In this document: piece by piece, positions 1-46,230 of the stretch | How positions within the stretch are numbered: the first letter of the stretch is position 1 | Layout of the letters: each line of letters begins with the position of its first letter | Source of the DNA: Microcebus murinus | Lineage: Eukaryota; Chordata; Mammalia; Primates; Cheirogaleidae | DNA: 64,000 nucleotides | NCBI RefSeq assembly: GCF_040939455.1 | Contig: NC_134111.1 | Span: 58,732,501 to 58,796,500, forward strand | Direction: 5' to 3' | Translations under genes and position numbers: made by a program | The notes under the pieces: model-generated | The model's database searches: none | The model's input: only the letters and a program-made list of their open reading frames with translations | What the model was told of the DNA's origin: nothing

Positions 1-3000
1 GATACAGGGTAAGTAATGTTTTATAGACAGATGAATAAGAATCTACACTGATTTATAAATCTTGAATACCTGCATGTTAAATATGCAAAATGTATCAAGC
101 CATGGTTGTAGACTTTATCATAATTCAATTTTTAAAGTTTCTTAGAAACAGGCTTATTATTTTGTTTTCATAGCTCTATTTCTTTAATATTTTATTGTCT
201 GGTTAACTCTCATGGGACTTCACTTATTTTAAAAGCAATATTGAATTTATAAGCAATTTTCTACTGATTACCTATACCTGCTATCTGTCAAATATTAATC
301 TAATCAAAAGAATGGAGTTATTAAATATATACATTGTATAGCTTCTGAATTAAAGACAAAAAGGGGGATTTGAAACTGTTGATAAGCTGCTGTGGATCTA
401 CTGGCTGTGCTTGTTGTCCTTGTTTTAATGTTCTACCTGCTCAACCTGGTACTTTTTAGTTGGTGATGGGAGTTGGTGGAGTTGGATATAAAGAAATAGC
501 CAAAAATGGTTTACCAGAATCCTGTCTGAGTCTGACAGAAGCCCTGCTCTCTCCCCATTTTGTCTACCCTCAAACTTGCCAAGCCTTGTTCGCTTTGGCT
601 TTATTTTAAAAATGCATTTCTGGTGAGTGAGGAAAGGTTTTGTACTGTGTTTTCAATGACTCACCCAAAATAACTCCATTCAACTTGTAAATGGTCCTGT
701 TCTGAATGCAGATTGTGTTTGTTCTGAGATGGGTATGAAGGAGCTGCAGAAGGGAGATTAGAGAAGGGAAATGTGGTGGGAGAGGCTGGTACAATTTATA
801 TTTATTCAAGTTCAGGCACATACCAGGATAATTGTTATTTTTTTAAGACATTGTGTGTGTGCATGTGCATGTGTGTGTTTTAAAGAACTGTTATGAGGTC
901 TACACCATTTAAAGTTTTTTTTCAAGTTACATTGGTATTAGATACATGGTTCTAGTAGGAACCATGTTGGAACTAGTTCATCTAGTTCCAACTTTCTTTT
1001 TCCGAACCTTCATAAAATGTAGAAGAGATTTACATGCAATTATATATTAATAATTCCAAATATATGCATAGTGAACTAAATCATATACATAATAAAACAG
1101 CTAGAAGATAATCTTAAACATGAAAGAAAAAGTATCTCAATAAATTGATCACATAATAGGACAGTGTTAACACTTGGAAGTTCAATAATGGCATACTCCT
1201 GTTTTGTTGTGTACTACAGAAAAATCCTTACTATTTAATATCATCTGGCACAGGTATAAACTGAACATTGGATATGGATAAATATACCTCTTTAAAGCTT
1301 TTATGATTCGAACATCAGAGATCTTTAAAAGCAACATTTTAGGGCAGGACTGACAAGAAAAAGGACTGACCCAAACTTGAGAATTAAGGCTTCACAGATG
1401 GAAAGCCAAAATGTTTGTAATTTCATGTGTAACTATGTCCAGTAAAAAGTATTTCAAAAGCTCCTCTGAGTTGTTTCATAAATTCACAAACAGACCAAAT
1501 TAAGTTTATTCTGTTACATAATCTTGCTCCATTCCATTGTTGATGAAGAATAGATGAACCATTCCTACCTGTTGCTCAGAAACACCAGAGAATTGAGCTA
1601 CTAAAAAGAAAACAAACTGGCCACAAGGTTTCACTGCAGAGAGGGTACATTTAGCATTATGTGGCAACTGAAGAAACTGTGATCTGAGAATAAGGAATAA
1701 AACTGACAAGCCTTTAATGTGCAAAGTAAGAAAGTATTAATACGTCAACTGATAACTTAGTTTGTATAAGTAACTTGTAAGGCAAAGTTCTAGAGGTATT
1801 ACCTGTTTCTTTTTCTGGTGTATACTTGGGGAAATTAGAGAAATCAAAATAATAGATTGTTATACTATACTAATGGTTCCTTATGAGGAAAAGCAACTAA
1901 TCCTTGAATTTTTGCTAATGTGGAAAAACTCTAAGAAGCAGCAATAGGTTGGAATTATAAACCTGAAACGTAATTTTATCACTTTAAAAATATTATACAT
2001 ACTATAAGCAGAAATACTAAAACCAGAAATACTTTAACAATTAACAATTGTTTACAGGAATATATCAAACAACCAATCTAAGTCTTTATAGTTCAATGAT
2101 GTGATTTGTAAATAAATCTCTGCCAACTTTTTGAAGAGTTTACTCTCATGTATTAATATATTAATATTTTCATTCTCTTCTATTGCAAATTATTCTACTA
2201 GTATCCTTGAAAATATTAATAGATACATTGAGGAGCCCAAAAGATTTCCTGTTGAAATCAATTTCAGAACTACTGGATAAAAAATTTTAATCTTTAAAAA
2301 TAAATTTTGAGAACCTCTCAAATTTTTAGCATTCATTGTGACTAGGTTGGGAGTGGAAAAAGAGAAGGGAATACAATAGGCAGTGCTTTCCAAACATATT
2401 TCATATAGAATTCCTTTCTCCAGGCAACTCTATTGAAATATAAAATGCTACTCTGTTTATTTAACCTGAAATTTTACTTACCTTAATCCTCCCAGCTCCT
2501 TTTTGTCTTAATAACTTAAGTAATTAAATCAAGAATAATGTTTCACTTATGATTTAAGCCTTTCCATTTCAAACTACCTGATTCAACCAGGTATATTTTT
2601 TATCCTAGCCAGAACCAATTTTAAAATACAGCTACATAACCATGATGATAGATGCCATTTACTAGTATTAGAATAATTCCCCCACAATGAAATAGATTTA
2701 TTTTTGTCTTCTGCAATATAATTCTAATAAGCTATACATAGCACCTACATTATTTCATGTCATTCTCACATTAACTTAGGAAGGTAGTTATTACAATTGC
2801 TATTTCAAAGATGAGAAAAGTCGTGGCCCAGAGATACCAGCTATCTTACCCTAGGCCATACCACTAGGAAAAGATTCAGTCTAACACCAGAAACTGTACT
2901 GTTTCTACTACATCATGCCAGATGGAATTACCCAGATTTAATATAAATTTGTTTCTTCTTTCATCTTGTAAGCATCAGTGACTCAGACAATATTCTTTTT
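1..3000. other. 5' intergenic DNA, no gene recognised
   Basis: AT-rich sequence with no recognisable coding exon. It holds a short TG/CATG-type simple stretch near 853-878 and a MIR remnant at 2735-2905 (listed separately). A 72-codon open frame on the minus strand at 1506-1724 is followed directly by an AATAAA-like string, but I recognise no protein in it. Confidence 0.5.
2735..2905 (-). repeat. MIR SINE fragment
   Basis: The stretch resembles the 3' half of a MIR read in reverse: a run like 'CATTCTCACATTAACTTAGGAAGGTAG', then 'AAAGATGAGAAAAG', then a decayed 'CCCAGAGA...' segment. It is very diverged, so it is an old insertion. Confidence 0.6.
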
Positions 3001-3008
3001 GTAGAGCT

Positions 3009-3390
3009 GCAGTCCCCAACCTTTTGGGCACCAGGGACTGGTTTCATGGAAGACAATTTTTACACAGACTGGGGGTGGCGGTTCAGGATGATTCAAGCAC
3101 ATTATATTTACTGTGCACTTTATTATTATTATTACATTGTAATATATAATGAAATAATTATACAACTCACCATAATGCAGAATCAGTGGGAGCCCTGAGC
3201 TTGTTTTCCTGCAACTAATGCTGCTGCTGATCTAACAGGAGGCAGAGCTCAGACAGTGATGCGAGCAATGGGGAGCAGCTGTAAATACAGTTGAAGCTTC
3301 AGCTTCGCTGGCTTGTTTGACACTCACTTCCTGATGTGTGGCCAGGTTCCATGGACACTTATCCGTAGCAGGGGCTTGGGGACCGCAATT
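3009..3390. mobile_element. Non-autonomous hAT-type DNA transposon
   Basis: The left end reads GCAGTCCCCAACC and the right end GCTTGGGGACCGC, an imperfect terminal inverted repeat. Both sides carry the identical 8-bp string GTAGAGCT (3001-3008 and 3391-3398). An 8-bp target duplication is the hallmark of hAT transposons. The internal sequence ('CACCAGGGACTGGTTTCATG', 'GTAATATATAATGAAATAAT') matches a common mammalian non-autonomous family I remember but cannot name with certainty. It has no transposase. Confidence 0.75.
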
Positions 3391-3399
3391 GTAGAGCTT

Positions 3400-4976
3400 T
3401 GCAATATAGATTTGCAGTTGGTCTCCAATAGAGTACTTTTTTGGAAGAAAAATATCCTTGAAGAAGAAAATGTGTAGACTCTTCATGTATAGCATTCATT
3501 ATTGGATAAATATTATAAAATACTTTGGCATTTTAAAAAAATCTCAACGTTTGAGAATATGATGAAATTCCTTACTTTTCAAGGCTATTTCAAGAATTTC
3601 CTTCTCTATTATTTCTGTTTCCTCAACATTTTGCATTAAAAATTGCCATGAAGCAGAAAACATACTTTTGGGCTACTGGAGATCCAATAATTGCTGTAGT
3701 CTAGTCTAATGTAACCTGGATTTTTTTTTCCTTTCTTTGTTATTTCACTCTGGTAGTTTGATTTTAAAATATAAAATATGGTTCGTTATTGGCTTTCTCA
3801 AGAGTTCTTTGTTGCTGTTGTCTACAAGTTTATTTTAAAAACTGCAAAACTAAATAAAATATAAAAATAAGCATTATAGAAATAACATGAAGCAGATACT
3901 TTATCAATTTAGGTGTTTATTCTGAAGAACATAAAAAATAGAAAATAGATGAAGTGTACTCATTTTTCCTTTTGTGTTCAGCACTGTACTTAAAACTGTA
4001 AGGGGTACAGGAAGAATACTGAGGAATGTTCTTGGATCTCTCACAGTTTACAGTCTGGCTGGTAAGCCAAACATACCCTCTGGGGACAGTCATATTATTT
4101 ACTGCACAATTCAGTCCTGAAATAAATGATATGGACATTCTGTTGTATATCAGGGAACTGTGGGAGGGATATGATCAGGAGTGGTGGAACGAAGGAGTCA
4201 AAAAGTTCCCGGTCAGGTGGATTTTGAAAGTCACCAAGGTATTGGACAGAAACAACAGGAATGAGTTCAGAGGCAGGGACAGAGAGTCAGCCACAGCACG
4301 TGGAGCAGCAGAAACACAGCATGGGATTCATAAAGGCCCTGGATGAAACTGTGAAGACAGCATATTTTGTGGCGTTTGACCAGCCCTTTCAATGCCTTTT
4401 CCGTAGGTACTTTACTCTCTATCTCACGTTCTGCACAGGCAGCAAGCTTCTGACCTATTTTGGAGGGCCTTTAACCTGTTAGCTGTATCCTACTACAGGA
4501 CTCTTGAAGCCTGAGCGGGTCTTACAGGTTCAAAGAAAAGTTCTCTAATAGTAAAACTTCAAGCCATAGAGATATTAGTATCACTGTTCTAGCTCCACTT
4601 ACATTACTTAGTAACTATATAAGGCACTGAAGAATATTATAATGGTTTTAAAAAGCTGGTCTTGATTTTGGATTTCATCTTGGGGATGTTAGAAAATCAT
4701 CAGAAATTGTTGATTTTAGTAAGAAATAGAGAAAGGGGCATTCTGGGAATTGTAAGCGGGAAGCAAAGTGCTAGAAGGGAGATAGGAAAGAATGAAGGCA
4801 GGAAAATCAGTGTGCTATTTTAGTAGTCTATGACTTATGTGTAAATGCCTGGACAAAAACTAGGCACTATTTCATCCCCAGAGCATTCCACATTCTAAAT
4901 TCTCTAAAAATCATGGTTTCCTTTAGCTATCAATGACAATACACTTAGTCACTTTGTAACTTGAATGTTTCCTTTA
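3400..4976. other. Intergenic DNA with a possible L2-derived stretch
   Basis: No gene recognised. Roughly 4000-4330 looks like the 3' part of a degraded L2 (cues such as 'CTCACAGTTTACAGTCTGGCTGG', then an AGG/GGG-rich stretch and 'GGACAGAAACAACAGGAATG'), with weak support. Open frames here of 70-106 codons show no known domain. Confidence 0.4.
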
Positions 4977-4995
4977 GGAATTTTACCATGTTCTT

Positions 4996-5137
4996 TTTTT
5001 TTTTTAAATTTTATTTTAATAGAGATGAGGTCTCGCTCTTGCTCAGGCTGGTTTCGAACTCCTGACCTCCAGCAATCTGCCTGCCTCGGCCTCCCAGAGT
5101 GCTAGGATTACAGGCGTGAGCCACCGCGCCCAGCCTG
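4996..5137 (-). mobile_element. Single-monomer Alu (FLAM-like), strepsirrhine type
   Basis: On the minus strand this is one left Alu monomer: GGCTGGGCGCGGTGGCTCAC, then the variant 'CCTAGCACTCTGGGAGGC', 'GCCTGAGCAAGAGCGAGACC', and an A-rich tail seen as a T tract at 4996-5005. There is no second monomer. The 19-bp string GGAATTTTACCATGTTCTT is present, perfectly matched, at 4977-4995 and 5138-5156. This shows a complete insertion of a monomer and not half of a broken dimer. Confidence 0.88.
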
Positions 5138-5156
5138 GGAATTTTACCATGTTCTT

Positions 5157-5780
5157 GATTTTAATTTAAAATGAAATAAAATAACTTCTTCCTTAAAATA
5201 TTATGTTCATGCAAAAATATTCTTTTCAATCAAGTTAAGATCAAAAAGTGTTCTAACTTGTTCTTCAGAGTACAGCCAAGTACAGTAAAATATTGGAAGC
5301 CTTCCTTTTATGTGTAGGTAGTTTAGATGCAACATTTAGGGGAACTTTGTTGACTGATGTCACACTGGGTCTGATTTGGGATACAATTTGAGTCTTCTTG
5401 CTGATAAGATTTTAAAAATAACAAAAGGGAATGCTGAAGCTCATTTTAAAAATAGTTCTGAACGCTGACATCGTTTCTTTCTTGTAATATCTTGTCTCAC
5501 CAAAATCCAAGCAATTATTTCTGCATTGTCCCTATCATTCTTTGCTCCATTTTTCTACATCTATGTCCACCTTCAAAGCGAAATTTCCAGAGTATTCTTT
5601 CACAATTCACACAGAACACCACCACGATAAATAACATTCTTAAGTCTGAAAGTAGCACTCCACGGAGCTTGGTCTTTTCCAGTTCCGAGATTCTGTCAAC
5701 AGCAGTCATGCGCCTCTCAGTCATCCTTACCCCAAATTCCTTGGACACTAAATATCTACGCTGAGGCGACTCTCCGGAGA
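5157..5780. other. Upstream flank of the CpG island
   Basis: Transition from AT-rich intergenic DNA to the promoter. On the minus strand a CpG-bearing stretch from about 5784 reads into a good splice donor, GGG|GTAAGG (gt at 5729-5730 on + coordinates), which is what a divergent promoter transcript might use. Nothing here encodes a recognisable protein. Confidence 0.35.
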
Positions 5781-6099
5781 GCACGTTTCGGGGAGCCCAA
5801 TCACACGCTTCTTTTCCCGCGGGGGCGTTCTGGGAGACTAGGCCCCAACTTTAATTCTAATTCTGGATGAAGGCGGGAGGAGCTGAGAGGAAGACCACTA
5901 ACTAACACCAAACCTCGCCGGCTCGGCGGGCAGCAGCAGGGGGCGGGCCCGCGCCGCGCCCGCCCACCCCGCCCGCCCCGCGCGCCCCCGGCCGGAAGGG
6001 GGCGTGGGCCGCCGCCGAGGGAGGGCGCGCGCTCGCCTGCGCCGGGCCGGCCGGGCGCGCCGGGCGGAGGCGGGGGCGGGGGCCGCGCCCGCGCTGGGC

Positions 6100-6376
6100 T
6101 CCCAGCTCCCAGCCGCGCTCCCTCGGGCCACTCGCGCTCCCGCGCCGCGCCCGGCCGGCTTCATGTGAAGCGCCGGCTCTCCGCCCCCTCCCTCCCCTTC
6201 CTTCCCTCCCTCCCTCCCTGTCCCCTCCTCCTCCTCCTCCTTCTCCTCCTCCGGCGCCCGTTTCAGCTCCCCGGGGCCCCCTGCCCGGCCGGGCGCTGAC
6301 AGCAGGGGCGGGGGTCCCCGCCGCCGCCGTGTCTCGCGCAGGCTCCGGCTGCGGCCGCGGAGCCCCCGGCGCGGCC
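6100..6376 (+). other. ITPRID2: Probable 5' UTR of ITPRID2
   Basis: GC-rich leader between the GC boxes and the start codon; its 5' limit is a guess. It has a pyrimidine stretch with CTCC/CTTC repeats at about 6184-6252. A minimal upstream frame, ATG followed at once by TGA, lies at 6163-6168. The coding frame is open upstream of 6377, but no in-frame ATG precedes it in the leader. Confidence 0.5.
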
Positions 6377-41147
<34,771 letters not shown>

Positions 41148-41160
41148 ATGGAAATTATAG
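41148..41160 (+). other. ITPRID2: Start of the 3' UTR in exon 17
   Basis: Thirteen bases between the stop codon and the donor TAG|GTAAAT at 41161. If the donor is not used, the transcript reads through the next 870 bases, where an AATAAA occurs at 41946-41951. Confidence 0.6.
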
Positions 41161-42031
41161 GTAAATTTTTCTGAATTTTTTTGTTTAAATAGAAATTAAT
41201 ACTTGGTATTTTATTCTTTGTTTCCCTAGTACACAAGTGTGGTTCTCTAGCTAAATTTTGATTTTAGAATGTATGTCATATGTTATCCTACAGTGTAAAA
41301 ACCACATACAATCCTATTTGAAGTGTAAGCAAGTCAAATCTCATCATACTAATCTTGAGGGAATTATCTATATTGGGTCATTATAGTGGAATTTTATTGT
41401 AGTAAATAAATCCTGGAGTTGGACTTCTAACCTGAATCTTTAAAAGCATTGATTATAAAAGTATTTTAAAATGTGCAATTCATGGAACAAGATTTTGAGA
41501 ATCAAAACTTTGTAGTATCTTTCCTAATTATTTTATCTTTTAAAGAAACATATCCCATAGATCCATTTCTAATTATAATGTATTAAATAATTATTTTGTG
41601 TTTTACTTATTAAAATGAATTTTATTTTCTCATAGGTCTAATTTCCATTTCATAAAAAATATATTAAAATTAGTATTTGGTGAATGCCAAAAAGAATAAT
41701 ATGCTTTGGTAGAATCATACCTTTAGTAGAACTAAAAATATTCAGCCTATAGCAAGAAAACAAAAATGTAATTTGAAAAGTATAATACATAATTTCAACT
41801 GTAGAAATGGGAAAATATTTTGATAAACTATGTCATAAAGCAACTAATGAGATTTTTTTTCCCCAAAGCCATGAATAAAAGAATTAATTCTTAGGAATAT
41901 GTATGGAAATCACAGGAAGATTGTGTTTATATGTATGTATATTTGAATAAAATTCTCATTCGCCTCTAAAAGAATCTTTTAATAATAGTATTTGAAAAAT
42001 GTTTAGAGTGGACTTCTCTTTCTTTTTTAAG

Positions 42032-43180
42032 GTTGGCATGAATCCTAGTAGCTGTGTAATATTGGAGGTATCAATAATATACACTGGTGGAGGTGTTACT
42101 TGTGCTTCAGAAGATACTTGCTGCTGAGCTGGGCTACTGTATACAATGTACAGTGTGTATTTCTTCTATGCCTATCTTTTTAAAAAACCTATGTAGAAAC
42201 TTAGGCACTTTGCTCTTTTCTAAACTATCAAAATTGTAGCAGTTTGAAAAGCCTAATATTTATTTGTATGTCAATATTTTTCATTTGATTCTCTATTAGA
42301 ATTAATTATAAAACTTGAAGACATCCAGACTTATCCAACTTATAAATAACATACTTCTTCAGACTAGCTTCTTAAAACACTGACCTCTATGAGGTATTTA
42401 CTGTGCAATAACTGATTCATTTTTTGAGAGCTTGAAGCAACCAATGATTTTCCCTCCACTGCTGTTAATTAGTGTCACTTCCAAGAAGAAAAACTGTTGT
42501 GTTGTATAAATTGCTTTTAATTCTTGAGGAGGTTACTAATAGCAGTAGGGTAGAATTCTATGAGGTTACCTACAACTACTTAATGTTCTTACACTGTAAG
42601 CCTTGTTGCCTTACATAAGACAAATGTAATTTTATTATAGCTTATGTAGTATTTTTCTTTTGGTAATGTGCCTTATGTTAAACACTATGTACTTTTTGTA
42701 TTGCCAGACTTCTTTATTATAAGGAAATGTCTCTTCTTCTGTCTTTTAGACTCAATGATAGGGTATCATCCAAATAATGAGGCCTATGACTTGAACAGAT
42801 AGAAATGAATAAGCTGGTTTTTGTTTTTTCAAAGTGGAAGTAATTTACATTTGTTCTCATACATAAATGATTTTAATTCATTTTTAACCAGTGAAAACTC
42901 TTGTTTTTATGGGGGAGGGGGAAGGAAAGTGGTTTCCTATTTGGTTTTATATATGTTAATAAATGTGTAAAGTAACCAAATGTTATTAAAATTATTCTTT
43001 TAGCATTTATAATTTTCAACTCCTATTATGTTTCTTTGTGTGTGATATTTTAATCAAAGTGGTTGAGATGTTAACAGTGTTCTTTGAAAGAATATCAAAG
43101 TTATAAATGTTTGCAATATCACACAAAGGATGATTCTAAAAACAAAATTAAAACAATAAAGTATTTATTTTGCCTAAAAT
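42032..43180 (+). other. ITPRID2: Probable last exon of ITPRID2, 3' UTR
   Basis: A strong acceptor, CTTTCTTTTTTAAG|GTTGGC, opens the exon. AATAAA signals occur at 42958-42963 and 43155-43160; the second is followed about 30 bases later by GT/T-rich DNA (TTGTTAGTGGTTTC), as expected for a cleavage site. I judge this exon by its splice signal and poly(A) signals; a transcript would be needed to prove it. Confidence 0.65.
43155..43160 (+). terminator. ITPRID2: Distal poly(A) signal of ITPRID2
   Basis: Canonical AATAAA with a downstream GT/T-rich element from about 43183. A proximal AATAAA at 42958-42963 could give a shorter 3' UTR. Confidence 0.7.
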
Positions 43181-43189
43181 GTTGTTAGT

Positions 43190-44135
43190 GGTTTCTTTTC
43201 TTGAACTGCAGTGTGAAGAATTTGGATTAGATTTGATGAATAACAAATAAGGTGCAAAAGAATTGCAGCATACAGCCTAATAGTTGTTATTTTCTTTTCC
43301 TAGAGAAGTGTCTATGATGCTTTCAAAAATGCAGTTCAGATAGACCACCTGGGTAAGAGGGCATGGACTAATGCCTCTAGGGCTCATCTAGTTCTGTGGT
43401 CATAATGATTACCATCTGAGGCCAAATAAAATTTCTCTTTAAAAATGTACTGTCTCAAAAATTAAGCTACAAAGAACAGATATTAAAATATTCTTTTACT
43501 CTTTGTTCAAATTATTCAGCAATTTAACTAGTTGATTCTAACAGCAGTAATAGTACATATAAACCAAACACCCCATTTACTATTAACAGTAGTACAAGCA
43601 TCAATGATTTATAACTACTCAGTTTTGTAGCCACTTTTAACTTCATTTTTGACAATGCAAGATACCCAGAATTTGATAATAAAAATTAGAGATGTAACAA
43701 TTACAATAATAGGCTAAACTAATGGGCAAATAAATAATATAGGAATGAACCTGAACACTATTAGAGTTTTATCTTCCTTCTGCCCATTTTAAATTTTTGT
43801 GGACTTCATGAAGATTTGAAAGGTATTATGTTTGAGCCAACATGCTAGCTGCTATACAGAAATGAAAATTGAAAGCATCTAAAAACAAGATGGAAAAACA
43901 AGGCATCTTTTAATTTATGGGTTGGTTTAGAAGTATCAAAGAATAATAAAAAGAATTTGAGAAATTATAGGCTGAGATAGTCAGAGAAGTCTTTATTAAG
44001 GACAAGTAGTTTGAGTGAGATCTTAAAGAATGGGAAGTGGAAAGGATAGGGTTCAAATAAAAACATTAGCAAAGTTTATCCAGAATACATAAATTGAGTT
44101 TGAATTACCTCACACATGATGAAAGCAATGTTCTT
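43190..44135. other. 3' intergenic DNA, no gene recognised
   Basis: AT-rich. About 43980-44070 may be a remnant of an L2-type repeat. Nothing coding recognised. Confidence 0.5.
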
Positions 44136-44152
44136 AAAAATCCCTGAGGCTG

Positions 44153-44465
44153 AGCCGGGCGCGGTGGCTCACGCCTGTAATCCTAGCACTCTGGGAGGCT
44201 GAGGCGGGCGGATTGCTCGAGGTCAAGAGTTCGAAACCAGCCTGAGCAAGAGCGAGACCCCGTCTCTACTATAAATAGAAAGAAATTAATTGGCCAACTA
44301 ATATATATATAAAATTAGCCGGGCATGGTGGCGCATGCCTGTAGTCCCAGCTACTCGGGAGGCTGAGGCAGCAGGATTGCTTGAGCCCAGGAGTTTGAGG
44401 TTGCTGTGAGCTAGGCTGACGCCATGGCACTCACTCTAGCCTGTCAACAAAGCGAGACTCTGTCT

Positions 44466-44496
<31 letters not shown>
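44153..44496 (+). mobile_element. Young strepsirrhine-type dimeric Alu
   Basis: Full-length and little diverged: starts GCCGGGCGCGGTGGCTCACG, carries the GAAATTAATTGGCCAACTAA linker and ends in about 30 A residues. The 17-bp AAAAATCCCTGAGGCTG occurs at 44136-44152 and 44492-44508. The target is the 5' edge of an older Alu, so the right copy overlaps that element's first bases. Confidence 0.95.
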
Positions 44497-44501
<5 letters not shown>

Positions 44502-44503
44502 GA

Positions 44504-44798
44504 GGCTGGGTGTGGTGGCTCAGGCTTATAATACACTTTGGGCAGCCCAGGCAGGAGGAATAGCCTTGAGGCCAGGAGTTTGAAACCAGCCTGAACAACA
44601 TAGCAAGGCCCCGTTCTCTACAAAAATTAGAAAAATTAGCTTTGTAGTGGCGCATGCCTGTAGTCCCAGCTACTCAGCGATAGCCTGAGGCAGGAGGATC
44701 CCTTGAGCCCAGGAGTTTGAGGTTGCAGTGAAATATGATTGTGCCACTGCTCTCTAATGCAGGCAATAGAGTGAGACCCTATCTCAAAAAATAAAAAT
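44504..44798 (+). mobile_element. Old AluJ-like element
   Basis: Diverged dimer from GGCTGGGTGTGGTGGCTCAG to an A-rich tail. It has 'GAACAACATAGCAAGGCCCC' and 'GCAGTGAAATATGATTGTGC', typical of old primate Alus, and lacks the strepsirrhine linker. Confidence 0.88.
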
Positions 44799-46083
44799 GC
44801 CAAGTTGTCCATAGCTTATACATGTGCTAAGCCTGCACAAAGAAGGCATGGCAGAAAAAGAATCTTGAAATGGTGATTCAGAGCTTTGGAATTGCTGTCA
44901 ATGATACACCATTGTCAAAAATGGGCAGTTTCTCAGACTTGGAATATATGTTGTTCCTCTAAGAATATTCAGTTGAGTTTCAGTAACATTTAAAATGTGC
45001 ACTTCCTCAGTTAATAAAGCTCAGTTGGCCATTTTCAACCTTTTCAAGGAAAATAAGAATGTAGTAAAGTGCACGTAAAAGAATGTCAACAGAAAGTAAA
45101 TTGGGGAGCTTCCTGGAAAAATGCTGTATTGCCCATGTTCCTCACCTGTCCGAATGAGAGTGCGGTGCTAGGGAAGGAGTCAAACAAAACAGAAGCATAG
45201 GATCTCCTTTGTTCCTTTTCCTCTCCTGGAAAGGCAAAAAATTATAGCACTTCTAGGGAAGCAGAAAGAGAAAACATTCCATCTTTTTATAATTGAAGCT
45301 TTGTAGTATGGCTGTTATGAATATTGAAATTTAATTACCACGTAATCTAATTGTACTCTAAATATATAAAGTTAAGATGTCATATCTAATTAATACCTTG
45401 TCTCCTATATGGTTTTATATTTCTGTTTATTAAATCAGGACGTTTACCTTTCTTCTCATTTCTACAACTGATGTTCTGTTACTCATTGAATAATAGTTTA
45501 TGTACAGAATATCAGCGTAATAAGGAATACCGTCAGAAGTAATAAGCCATAAGTGTGGCTCACACACAGGATGTCATCACACTCAGCATACGTTAGGAAT
45601 ATACTCAAAGATAAGCAGGCATATCAAACAAACATCAGGGTCCATTTTCCTCAGGAGGGTCTCTTTGGATACCCCAAAGGAAACTAAATCTTAGGTAAAC
45701 AATTAGCTTACTTGCTCACTCCATGATAATAGGACATACTTCACAGAGTTGTTAGATATGAATGTAAACGAACTTAGCACAGCACTAGGCACAGCTCAAA
45801 GACCGTGAGCTGTTATGGTGGGGGTGATGGGTAGAAGGAGGGTAACCGGTAGATGAGGTATGGCAAATTAAGCATTAAATAGAAAGGACAGAATATGAAC
45901 TTACAGATCCAGGCCTGAATTTTTCATCTTTATTGTGTTCTTTCAAGCAATACAACCAACAACTGGCAAAGGATCCCCTGATTCTGCTACTATGTAAAGG
46001 GTGAACATTATTGGGTTTCAAATTTTCAACAAAAATATTGTTCTTTGGAACAAAAATACCTGCTCATGGATATCACTTAGATC
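44799..46083. other. Intergenic DNA with a MIR tail
   Basis: A plus-strand MIR 3' part can be made out at about 45735-45830 ('GTTGTTAGATATGAATGTAA', 'CTTAGCACAGCACTAGGCAC'). The rest shows no gene. Confidence 0.5.
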
Positions 46084-46230
46084 AATGCCTCTCAAACTGT
46101 AACATCCTTACAAATCAAATTTTTAAAAATGAAGATTCTGAGTCGGTCTGTGTCCTACTTTTTGAGGTCCAAATTTCTGCATTTCTAGAAGCTCCCAGGT
46201 GAGGTGGATGGTGCCAGTTCATGGACTGCA
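46084..46230 (+). mobile_element. MER5A-like hAT-Charlie transposon
   Basis: 'CAATGCCTCTCAAACTGTAAC', 'AAGATTCTGAGTCGGTCTG', 'AAATTTCTGCATTTCTAGAA' and 'GCTCCCAGGTGAGGTGGATG' follow the MER5A consensus in order, with a shortened middle. Confidence 0.7.

Noticed and set aside
1506..1724. Possible retrocopy: a 72-codon minus-strand frame followed by an AATAAA-like signal
   Set aside because: I recognise no parent protein, see no A-tail and no target duplication. An AATAAA string is common by chance in AT-rich DNA.
6329..6376. Upstream extension of the ITPRID2 start
   Set aside because: The extension begins with GTG, not ATG, and the ATG at 6377 has a strong context and matches the human start.
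44431..44655. 74-codon minus-strand frame
   Set aside because: It is the antisense reading of two Alu elements, with a run of Phe from the A tail.
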